Shown here piece by piece: positions 1-6,503 of a stretch of DNA of 6,503 nucleotides. The notes beneath the pieces are model-generated. The model searched no databases and was not told the origin of the DNA. It worked only from the letters and a program-made list of their open reading frames with translations. Every line of letters begins with the position of its first letter. The stretch's first letter is position 1. Made by a program: the position numbers and the translations under genes. This DNA comes from a bacterium (GTDB lineage Bacteria > Planctomycetota > UBA11346): the NCBI GenBank assembly GCA_020049615.1, contig JAIFKN010000165.1, positions 1 to 6,503 on the forward strand. The letters run 5' to 3'.

Positions 1-30
1 CATACAACAAAATAGTTTAACTGATAATGC
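1..30. other. AT-rich tail of a preceding cassette (partial)
   Basis: These 30 AT-rich bases lie just left of the first attC-like site, so by position they should be the 3' end of an upstream cassette. No coding frame can be judged at this length. If the cassette model holds, that upstream cassette should begin with TTAGCTGCATT or close to it, the complement of the bases leading into the CTAAC core at 33-37. That start lies outside the window. Confidence 0.35.
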
Positions 31-252
31 AGCTAACCAGTCGCTGAAACCGAGCCCATGACGTGTTGTTTTCCAATCGCCCGGTTCCGGGCAAGAATTC
101 GCGGCGGCCCGGGTTTATCTAACAGGTAGGGTTAGTCCCCGCCGCTCAGTTCTTGCCGCTCCACCTCTGTTCTCGTTCCAATCACCCACCACGCTGATCG
201 TTCCATCCCGCCCACCCGTCGGTTCATGGTCCGGTTTAGCTCGATGTTAGTC
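31..252 (+). other. Long integron-type attC site 1 (222 bp)
   Basis: An imperfect palindrome with attC architecture. The outer cores are CTAAC at 33-37 and GTTAG at 246-250, followed by 5-nt unpaired spacers (38-42 and 241-245). Next comes an L-type arm at 43-61 (GCTGAAACCGAGCCCATGA) pairing with 224-240. On the left arm G46 and A53 have no partner, six base pairs apart, like the two extrahelical bases of known attC sites. C55 opposite T230 is the one mismatch in this arm. A second stem pairs 90-97 (GGCAAGAA) with 150-157 (TTCTTGCC) and GCGG 101-104 with CCGC 142-145. Recombination would fall between G246 and T247. At about 220 bp it exceeds the usual attC range of roughly 60-140 bp, the main reason for caution. 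It would be the attC of the cassette to the left. Confidence 0.8.
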
Positions 253-262
253 CGAAAAGTGC

Positions 263-288
263 TTGACTTTGTAAAAGTAGACTACAAT
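263..288 (+). promoter_or_regulatory. Possible cassette-internal promoter with palindromic operator
   Basis: TTGACT at 263-268 matches a -35 box and TACAAT at 283-288 resembles a -10 box, but the spacer is only 14 bp, shorter than the usual 16-18. The perfect palindrome GTAG-A-CTAC (277-285) overlaps the -10 candidate and could be an operator. The layout resembles promoters of toxin-antitoxin-like genes that are expressed from within a cassette. A GAGGG ribosome-binding-like stretch (289-293) follows, three bases before the start codon of the nucleotidyltransferase gene. The promoter is inferred from sequence only. Confidence 0.35.
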
Positions 289-296
289 GAGGGATC

Positions 297-881
297 ATGA
301 GCAAAAAGACTGATACCTCGGGTAAGGGGCCAATTCGATACGAAGATGGCCTTGCGGCTGCCAAAATTGTTTCAAAGGCAGCAGCAGAGATCAAGGCCAA
401 AGTTGCTGTGTGCGGTGGTCTTGCCCTACATATCTATGGCTTCACTAGGGCAACTAAGGATGTTGACCTTCTTGGGGATAAACTTCTTTCTTTCAGAGAG
501 ATTAGGAAGTTAAACTTTGGCGGTGTGGCATATGAAGTGTCCATTGATACTGGGACCATTGAGGTAGATCTCATTATTCGTTCCGACGAAATACAAGAAT
601 TGTATCAGCAAGCCCTCAATGATGCGAAGATTGTAAAGTCAGTAGGTGTTCGGGTTGTTAGTCCGGAGTATATGGTCATTCTTAAATATTTGGCCGGCAG
701 AGGCAAAGACCAAATTGATTTGATGTGGCTCCTCCGGGAGGATAACCTTGTTGATCGCAAAAAAGTAAAGGCCATTGTGAGTAAGCAGATGGGGAAACAC
801 AGTTACTGGGCACTTCGCGATCTAGACCAGCTCTTTTTGGAAGCTGATTTATTAAAGGCTAGGGATGGTCTTTCTGATTAG
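297..881 (+). CDS. AbiEii-like nucleotidyltransferase-fold protein (cassette cargo)
   Basis: A 194-aa protein with the hallmarks of a minimal nucleotidyltransferase of the AbiEii/DUF6036-like group. G40-G41 open the active-site turn, followed by helix residues and then T53-K54-D55-V56-D57 carrying the two metal-binding aspartates. A third acidic position lies at E89-V90-D91. The C-terminal half has the K130-x4-R135-x-K137-D138-x2-D141 pattern seen in AbiEii-type proteins. Family knowledge: such enzymes transfer nucleotides to RNA or protein targets, and several are toxins of abortive-infection or toxin-antitoxin pairs. No AbiEi-like or HEPN/MNT partner is next to it, so a toxin role is not shown; it may act alone or need a partner elsewhere. 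The ATG at 297 follows GAGGG and is the first start after the cassette boundary. No signal peptide or membrane segment is visible. The fold assignment is fairly secure; the substrate is unknown. Confidence 0.8.
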   Translation: MSKKTDTSGKGPIRYEDGLAAAKIVSKAAAEIKAKVAVCGGLALHIYGFTRATKDVDLLGDKLLSFREIRKLNFGGVAYEVSIDTGTIEVDLIIRSDEIQELYQQALNDAKIVKSVGVRVVSPEYMVILKYLAGRGKDQIDLMWLLREDNLVDRKKVKAIVSKQMGKHSYWALRDLDQLFLEADLLKARDGLSD

Positions 882-890
882 GTGGGTTCG

Positions 891-1107
891 GACTAACTAG
901 TCGTTGAAACCGAGCCCATTACGTGTGGCTTTCCAGATGCCCGGCTCCGGTCAAGAATTCGCGGACTGAAGCAGGTGGCGACCCTGATGTCTTCCCCCGC
1001 TCAGTTCTTGACGCTCCGCCTCTGTTCTCGTTCCAGTTGCCTTCCACCCCTTCCGTTCCATTGTGCCCACCCGTCGGCAAATGGGCCGGTTTAACTTGAT
1101 GTTAGGC
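891..1107 (+). other. Long integron-type attC site 2 (217 bp)
   Basis: This site belongs to cassette 1 and has the same architecture as site 1. The core GACTAAC (891-897) faces GTTAGGC (1101-1107), with 5-nt spacers at 898-902 and 1096-1100. The arm GTTGAAACCGAGCCCATT (903-920) pairs with AATGGGCCGGTTTAAC (1080-1095), leaving G906 and A913 unpaired. The inner stem is GTCAAGAA (950-957) with TTCTTGAC (1005-1012), then GCGG (961-964) facing CCGC (997-1000). Compared with site 1, paired positions change together: C44:G239 becomes T904:A1094, G60:C225 becomes T920:A1080, and G91:C156 becomes T951:A1011. C55 x T230, a mismatch in site 1, is the good pair C915:G1085 here. The terminal loop (965-996) is not alignable with site 1. 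Conserved structure with diverged sequence is the normal behaviour of attC sites. Confidence 0.82.
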
Positions 1108-1121
1108 CAAAAAGGTGCAAA

Positions 1122-1319
1122 ATGAAGTATGAATACAAAGTTCGCGAATTTCCCACCGTATATCCATCAGGGAAAGAGGCGACTATACCCAAAGTTGTAG
1201 TTGACGATATGAACGCATTGGGCAAAGAAGGTTATGAATTAGTATCAACAGTCCCATTCACAGCAGGGATTGGGACAATAAGATATGTGTTTATATACAA
1301 AAGGGAAATATTAGGATAG
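1122..1319 (+). CDS. Small DUF4177-like protein (cassette cargo)
   Basis: A 65-aa protein that looks like a DUF4177-type domain. It starts with the strand YEYKV (residues 3-7), has a central helix with the typical MNALGKEGYELVST stretch (30-43), and ends in a strand YVFIYKR (55-61). The beta-alpha-beta layout and the LGKEGYEL core are what I recognise. The function of this family is not known, and the domain is common in short phage, plasmid and cassette proteins. The start ATG lies 21 bases after the recombination point and is preceded by AAAGGTG (1111-1117), a reasonable ribosome-binding site. The gene ends four bases before its attC begins, a tight fit typical of cassettes. Base use is AT-rich, unlike the chromosomal genes. 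No signal peptide or membrane segment is seen. No separate promoter is visible, so expression probably depends on upstream transcription. Confidence 0.72.
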   Translation: MKYEYKVREFPTVYPSGKEATIPKVVVDDMNALGKEGYELVSTVPFTAGIGTIRYVFIYKREILG

Positions 1320-1323
1320 GATA

Positions 1324-1335
1324 TTGGCCTAACTA
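1324..1335 (+). other. Remnant of attC site 3 (left core only)
   Basis: TTGGCCTAACTA is all that is left of the second cassette's attC. GCCTAAC (1327-1333) fits the left core consensus RYYYAAC, and the following TA(G) matches the spacer start of attC site 2 (CTAACTAG at 893-900). The insertion sequence starts directly after the TA. No partner GTTAG core or L-type arm is present to the right. Confidence 0.7.
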
Positions 1336-1347
1336 GTGTAGTGCGTC
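1336..1347 (+). repeat. IS630-family terminal inverted repeat, left
   Basis: GTGTAGTGCGTC is the perfect inverted copy of 2465-2476. Including the flanking TA duplication and the chance-symmetric AAC/GTT beyond it, the match spans 17 bases on each side. It ends before the transposase stop codon is complete: the TGA (complement of 1346-1348) lies largely inside the repeat. Further inward the two ends do not match. Confidence 0.92.
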
Positions 1348-2410
1348 ATTCTGTTGCCAACTTATCCAGGGTGGCCCTGGCACGTTTCACCTTTTCCAAG
1401 ATGTCGGTCGCCTTTGCCGTCCAGATGAAGGGCTTGGGTGCCTGATTGTGGTTAGCGATGTAGTCCTGGATCGCTTTGATAAGAACCCCGACGCTGGCGA
1501 ATGATTCGCGGCGGAGGCGATTGGTGGTCAGGTCCCGAAAGAATCGTTCAACCATGTTGAGCCACGATGCGCTGGTGGGAGTAAAGTGGACGTGGAACCG
1601 GGGATGCTTCGCCATCCAGCGTTTCACTTTGGGATGTTTGTGTGTGGCGTAGTTATCCGCAATCAGGTGAACCGTGCGATCGGCCGGCGACTCCCGATCG
1701 AGCAGATCCAAGAATTTGATCCACTCCTGATGCCGGTGCTTTTGCATGCATGTCCCATGTACCGTTCCATCCAAGACATTGAGGGCGGCAAACAGCGTGG
1801 TGGTGCCGTTCCTCGTATAGTCGTGGGTCATGGTGCCGCATCGCCCCTTCTTCAGTGGCAGCACCTGCTGGGTATGGTCGAGCGCCTGGATCTGGCTTTT
1901 CTCATCGCAGCAGAGCACCACGGCGTGCTCCGGCGGATGCATATACAGGCCGATAATGTCTTCCAACTTCTCTGCGAACTGTGGATCGTTCGAAACCTTG
2001 AATGTCTTGGTCAGGTGCGGCTTCAATCCGTGTTCATGCCATACCCGGCGTACGGTCGCTTCGCTCACCCCAACTGCCTTTGCCACTCCGGCAGGCTTCT
2101 CCCGAGTGGTCTTCGCCACAATCTCCTCCGCCTTTTCCGCTGATCGGACGCTCCGGCTGCGACCGGCGCGAGGCGCATCCTTGAGAATGCCGGCCACGCC
2201 CCATTGAACGTAGCGACCACGCCACAACGCCGCTGTCACGCGGTCTATGCCGAGAAGTTGCGCGATCTGCGTGTTCCGTTTCCCCTCTGCGGCCAACAGG
2301 ACGATGCGTGCCCGCTCGCTGATGCGGACCTCGGTACGACGGCTGGACCCCAGGCTGTCCAGTTCGGTGCGCTGGGCTTCGGTCAGGGAGATTGAGGGGG
2401 CAACGCGCAT
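1346..2410 (-). CDS. IS630-family DDE transposase
   Basis: A 354-aa transposase. The N-terminal half holds helix-turn-helix DNA-binding regions (about residues 30-70, with the segment NTQIAQLLGIDRVTAALWRG, and about 105-130, AKAVGVSEATVRRVW). The C-terminal half is the DDE_3-type catalytic domain. D169 lies in CCDEKSQIQ, D252 in ADNYATHKHPK and E288 in SWLNMVERFF, with 35 residues between the last two, as expected for IS630/Tc1-mariner enzymes. The start MRVAPSISLTEAQR matches the usual start of close relatives as I remember them. One oddity: between KPAG (106-109) and AKAVGVS (110-116) relatives usually carry about eight more residues including an HWSxR motif. Its absence suggests a small in-frame deletion in the second DNA-binding region, so activity is uncertain. 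The frame is otherwise intact. Confidence 0.93.
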   Translation of the reverse strand: MRVAPSISLTEAQRTELDSLGSSRRTEVRISERARIVLLAAEGKRNTQIAQLLGIDRVTAALWRGRYVQWGVAGILKDAPRAGRSRSVRSAEKAEEIVAKTTREKPAGVAKAVGVSEATVRRVWHEHGLKPHLTKTFKVSNDPQFAEKLEDIIGLYMHPPEHAVVLCCDEKSQIQALDHTQQVLPLKKGRCGTMTHDYTRNGTTTLFAALNVLDGTVHGTCMQKHRHQEWIKFLDLLDRESPADRTVHLIADNYATHKHPKVKRWMAKHPRFHVHFTPTSASWLNMVERFFRDLTTNRLRRESFASVGVLIKAIQDYIANHNQAPKPFIWTAKATDILEKVKRARATLDKLATE

Positions 2411-2438
2411 CCGTACCTCGCTAAAGATAGTACGGATG
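2408..2438 (-). promoter_or_regulatory. Hairpin covering the transposase start codon
   Basis: CATCCGTAC (2408-2416) and GTACGGATG (2430-2438) are perfect 9-bp inverted copies around a 13-nt loop. In the minus-strand transcript the second arm contains the ATG start codon of the transposase, and its GAGG ribosome-binding stretch (complement of 2416-2419) straddles loop and stem. Any RNA that includes both arms, such as read-through from pyrG, should hide the start codon. This parallels the protection against read-through known for IS10 and IS50. Regulation is inferred, not shown. Confidence 0.55.
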
Positions 2439-2464
2439 GCCTCTCTATATGTTTATACTATTCG

Positions 2465-2475
2465 GACGCACTACA

Positions 2476-2476
<1 letters not shown>
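2465..2476 (-). repeat. IS630-family terminal inverted repeat, right
   Basis: GACGCACTACAC is the perfect inverted partner of 1336-1347 and is followed by the TA duplication at 2477-2478. Its last base (C2476) is also the third base of the pyrG TAG stop codon on the minus strand. AT-rich sequence inward of it (2440-2464) is the likely site of the transposase promoter, but no convincing -35/-10 pair stands out. Confidence 0.92.
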
Positions 2477-4172
<1,696 letters not shown>

Positions 4173-4176
<4 letters not shown>

Positions 4177-4928
4177 GGTGTTGTCTTGTTGTGTCGTTTG
4201 AGGAAGGCGTCGTAGTCGGCGCGCACGTCGATGCCGGGCGTCGACTGGGCGACGACGGCGATGGCGATGCCGATGCCGTTGGCCAGGGCGCGCAGCTGTT
4301 CGAGGCGCTCCAGGTCTTCCAACGGGCTCTTGGGCAGACGCCCGTAACCGAGCAGGACGTCACGCCGGTAGGCGTAGATGCCGAGATGGCGGTGGGTCTG
4401 CGCGGCCGGACCGCCGCGGTCACGGTCGAAGGGCGCTGCCGAACGCGTGAACCACAGCGCCCGGTCGCCATTCCCGATCACCACCTTGACCTGGTTCGGA
4501 TTCCCCTGCGCCTCCGGACCGGCCGGCACGCCCAGGGTCGCCATCCCGGCCCACGGGTGCTTCTGCAGCAGCCCGGCGACCAGACGGATGTGCTCCGGCT
4601 CCATCTCCGGCTCGTCACCCTGCACGTTGACGATGATCCCGGCCTCCAGCCCGGCCGCGACCTCGGCGATGCGGTCGGTGCCGCTCTGATGGTCGGCGCG
4701 GGTGAGGACGGCGCGGATGCCGGTCGGAGCGACGGCCGCGACCAGCGCGGCGTCGTCGGCGCAGACCACTACGGAGGCGGGGCCGTAGGCCAGCCCTGCG
4801 CGGCGCGCGACGGTGGCGATCAGCGGCTCGCCGTGCTCGGCCAGCAGCAGCTTCTCGGGCAGGCGGGTCGAGGCGCGCCTGGCCGGAACGAGGACGGCGA
4901 TGCCGGGTGGGGGGCTCAAGCCGGGCAA
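4173..4928 (-). CDS. kdsB: 3-deoxy-manno-octulosonate cytidylyltransferase (CMP-KDO synthetase)
   Basis: A 251-aa cytosolic enzyme that joins KDO to CMP using CTP, activating it for the inner core of lipopolysaccharide. Diagnostic motifs appear in order: VPARRASTRLPEK (14-26, nucleotide binding), RADHQSGTDRIAEV (77-90), QGDEP (103-107, with D105 expected to bind magnesium), HLGIYAYR (181-188), LEQLRAL (209-215) and PGIDVRADYD (231-240, with D234 expected to bind the second metal). Length is normal for the family. The start is uncertain: the annotated first codon is TTG at 4928 with only a weak GGTAG upstream, and a second TTG lies three codons later. The conserved domain begins at about residue 10 in either case. 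It is first in an operon with pyrG, whose product CTP is its substrate. Confidence 0.96.
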
Positions 4929-4973
4929 GCTACCGTCGACCGGGCGCGGTCAACCTGACCCGTCTGCGGCAGG
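4929..4973. promoter_or_regulatory. Short divergent gap between kdsB and mfd
   Basis: Only 45 bp separate the chosen starts of two divergent genes, so the promoters of both must lie here or overlap the coding ends. On the minus strand TTGACC (complement of 4948-4953) resembles a -35 box, but the best -10 candidate (TAGCTT, 15 bp away) overlaps the first kdsB TTG. This hints that the true kdsB start is the later TTG or that the promoter call is wrong. No clear mfd promoter is visible. A later mfd start, for example GTG at 5040, would widen the gap to 111 bp. Confidence 0.3.
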
Positions 4974-6503
4974 ATGCGGCAGCCCTGGCGCCGCTTGACG
5001 CTGGTGCCGGGGCTCCCCTCGGCCACAACCCCACGCCCCGTGCGAGACCTGCGCGACCGTTACGCCGCCGACCCCCGGGCCACCGCCCTCGCTGCCGCCA
5101 TCAGCGCCGGGCGCGAGGCCGTGCTCGGCGCCGCGCATGGGGCCTTCCCGGCCGTGCTGCTCGCTTCCGCCGGGGTGCGCCCGCCGCTGGTCGTCGCCCA
5201 CGACCCCGCCCGCCTGGCCGAGGACCTCGAGGAGCTGGGGGTCGCCGTCGCCGTGCTCGGCGAGCTGGAGCGCTTCGCCGCCGACGAGGACGCCAGCGCC
5301 GACGGGGCCGGTTGGCAGCGGCGCGCCGCCGCCCTGGAGGCCTTCGCCAACGGCGCCTGGCTGATCGCCAGTCCGGCCGCCACCGCCCAGCCGGTGCCGG
5401 ACCTGGCCGAGACGGTGGCGCGCTCGCGGGTGCTGAAGCCTGGCCAGACCCAGGATCCGCAGGCCCTGGTCGAGCGTCTGGTCGAGGGCGGCTTCCGCAT
5501 GGTCGCGGCGGTCGAGGGCCGCGGCGAGGTGGCGATGCGCGGCGGCATCGTCGATGTCTTCCCGTGGATCGGCGAGCAGCCGCTGCGCCTCGAGTTCTTC
5601 GGCGACCAGCTCGACTCGATCCGCCGCTTCGACCCGTTCTCGCAGGAATCCACCGCACGCGTGACAGAGGCGGTGCTGGCCGCGCCGGGCATCGGCCTGG
5701 CCACCCGCGAGCTGTGGAGCCAGCTGCCGGCCGGGCCAGTGGTGGTGCTTGGCGACGTCGCCCTGCGCACCCGCCTGGCCAAGGACCACGGCCGGGCCGA
5801 GATCCGCCTGGCGCGGCAGCTGGAGTCCGGCTCGCTCGACGGTGAGACGGTCGGGGTCGAGCGCCTGCGCGGCGACCTGCGCAAGGGCTTGGCCGAGCTC
5901 GCTGCCCTGCTCGGCGAGGCCGACGGCTTGCGCGCGCTGCTGCTGGCGCGATCGGACGAGGCGGCGGAGGAGCTGCGCGCCCACGTCCGCGACGCCGGGC
6001 TCGAGGGACGCGTCGAGGCCGTCACCGGCCGCGTCTCCGGCGGCTGGCGCGACCTGGCCAAGGGCCTGATCGTCGTCCATGACTACGAACTGGCGGAACG
6101 CGCTCCGGCCCGCAAGCGCGCCCGCGTCGCTGGCGGCGCGCCGCTCGACTCGCTCGCCGACCTGCGCCGCGGCGACCTCTGCGTCCACCTGCAGCACGGC
6201 ATCTGCCGCTTCCAGGGCATGGCGACGCTGGAGAAGCGCGGCTATCTCGAGGACTTCCTCATCCTCGAGTTCGCCGAGGAGTCGAAGCTGTACGTTCCGG
6301 TCGAGGCCATCGACCTGGTGCAGAAGTACGTCGGCGCCGGTGGACGCGAACCGCAGCTGACCCGCATCGGCGGCAAGACCTGGAGCGCGGCCAAGGCGCG
6401 GGCCGAGAAGGCGGTCGCCGACATGTCGGCCGAGCTGCTCGCCAACCAGGTGGCGCGCATCGCCGCCGGCGGGGTCGCCTTCCCCGCCGACACCGCCGAC
6501 ACC
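4974..6503 (+). CDS. mfd: Transcription-repair coupling factor, N-terminal part (runs off window)
   Basis: An open frame of 510 codons continues past the right edge. The full protein would displace stalled RNA polymerase and recruit UvrA to the lesion. The N-terminal part is the degenerate UvrB-like module: it has no P-loop at the expected place (AAHGAFPAVLL) and keeps the LVERLVEGGFRMV..EGRGEVAMRGGIVDVFP region, with RGGIVDVFP at 189-197, then LRLEFFGDQLDSIRRFDP. The RNA-polymerase-interacting (CarD-like) domain spans roughly 394-505, with GDLCVHLQHGICRF from 400 and KLYVPVEAIDLVQKY from 438. The helicase motor lies outside the window. ATG 4974 is the first start after an in-frame TGA at 4956 and follows GGCAGG with no spacing. 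The conserved-looking sequence begins near VRDLRDRYAADP, so GTG 5040 is an alternative start. The gene is read away from kdsB. Confidence 0.95.
   Translation, partial: MRQPWRRLTLVPGLPSATTPRPVRDLRDRYAADPRATALAAAISAGREAVLGAAHGAFPAVLLASAGVRPPLVVAHDPARLAEDLEELGVAVAVLGELERFAADEDASADGAGWQRRAAALEAFANGAWLIASPAATAQPVPDLAETVARSRVLKPGQTQDPQALVERLVEGGFRMVAAVEGRGEVAMRGGIVDVFPWIGEQPLRLEFFGDQLDSIRRFDPFSQESTARVTEAVLAAPGIGLATRELWSQLPAGPVVVLGDVALRTRLAKDHGRAEIRLARQLESGSLDGETVGVERLRGDLRKGLAELAALLGEADGLRALLLARSDEAAEELRAHVRDAGLEGRVEAVTGRVSGGWRDLAKGLIVVHDYELAERAPARKRARVAGGAPLDSLADLRRGDLCVHLQHGICRFQGMATLEKRGYLEDFLILEFAEESKLYVPVEAIDLVQKYVGAGGREPQLTRIGGKTWSAAKARAEKAVADMSAELLANQVARIAAGGVAFPADTADT

Larger units (their letters stand above)
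247..1101 (+). mobile_element. Integron gene cassette 1 (nucleotidyltransferase cassette)
   Basis: The cassette runs from the cleavage point in the R' core of site 1 (G^TTAGTC) to that in site 2 (G^TTAGGC), 855 bp. It holds one plus-strand gene followed by its own attC. Its first ten bases TTAGTCCGAA (247-256) are the exact reverse complement of 887-896, just before and within the left core of its own attC. That self-complementarity is expected because both sequences belong to one attC in the circular cassette. The neighbouring cassette uses a different sequence at these places. The coding part is much more AT-rich than the chromosomal genes to the right, which fits acquisition by transfer. 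Confidence 0.78.
1102..1335 (+). mobile_element. Integron gene cassette 2, attC lost (locked in place)
   Basis: The cassette begins at TTAGGCCAA (1102-1110), right of the cleavage point in attC site 2. It contains the DUF4177-like gene and reaches the first bases of its own attC. TTGGCCTAA (1324-1332) is the exact reverse complement of 1102-1110. After CTAACTA the IS630-family element begins, and the remaining roughly 200 bp of attC do not reappear on its far side. Without the right arm the site cannot fold, so this cassette should no longer be excisable as a single unit through its own attC. Confidence 0.72.

Noticed and set aside
31..1107. The two long repeats as miniature transposons (MITEs)
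   Set aside because: They lack target duplications, and the bases next to their cores match within each cassette and not between repeats, which fits attC recombination better.
38..1110. A CRISPR array suggested by repeated blocks with intervening sequence
   Set aside because: Only two copies of about 220 bp separated by a gene; no short regular spacers or cas genes.
1586..2143. Plus-strand open frame of 185 codons inside the IS
   Set aside because: It is exactly antisense to the conserved transposase, has no recognisable motifs and no convincing ribosome-binding site.
4995..5023. TTGACG (4995-5000) as an mfd promoter -35 box
   Set aside because: No acceptable -10 box at 16-18 bp (the sequence there is GC-rich), and it lies inside the favoured mfd reading frame.
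4907..5845. Arg/Pro/Gly-rich plus-strand frame of 312 codons
   Set aside because: Out-of-frame reading of mfd; low-complexity arginine-rich product typical of frame-shifted GC-rich genes.
4950..6197. Minus-strand open frame of 415 codons
   Set aside because: Antisense to mfd, whose frame encodes clear family motifs throughout; the minus-strand protein shows none.

Overview
This window is the junction between a high-GC bacterial chromosome and an integron-type gene cassette array, with an IS630-family insertion sequence at the seam. The right two thirds (2476-6503) is GC-rich housekeeping DNA: CTP synthase (pyrG) and CMP-KDO synthetase (kdsB) in a 4-bp overlapping minus-strand operon, and divergent from them the 5' 510 codons of the transcription-repair coupling factor mfd, which runs off the window. 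KdsB implies a Gram-negative-type, KDO-containing outer membrane. The kdsB-pyrG pairing is one I recall from chlamydiae and some other PVC-group bacteria. I cannot fix the lineage from one window.

The left fifth (1-1335) is clearly more AT-rich and is organised as cassettes. Two long imperfect palindromes (31-252 and 891-1107) behave as attC recombination sites. They have outer CTAAC/GTTAG core boxes, 5-nt unpaired spacers, L-type boxes with two extra bases on the left arm, and a second internal stem. Four base pairs at matching positions differ between the two sites with pairing preserved. Each cassette starts with a TTRRRY-type sequence whose reverse complement stands at the start of that same cassette's own attC, as expected for cassettes inserted one by one. 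The cargo is an AbiEii-like nucleotidyltransferase (297-881) and a 65-aa DUF4177-like protein (1122-1319). No integrase is in the window. The array polarity puts one, if present, to the left.

An IS630-family element (1336-2476, 12-bp terminal inverted repeats, TA duplications) sits immediately after the first bases of the second cassette's attC. On its other side lies the stop codon of pyrG, not the rest of that attC. The second cassette has therefore lost its recombination site. Either the IS landed at an existing attC-remnant/pyrG junction, or it caused a deletion joining the two. The IS also supplies the third base of the present pyrG stop codon. The transposase start codon lies in a perfect 9-bp hairpin that would hide it in transcripts reading through from pyrG.

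Functionally, KdsB uses the CTP made by PyrG to activate KDO, and Mfd is an independent housekeeping gene. The cassettes and the IS are recent mobile additions, convergent with the pyrG operon.
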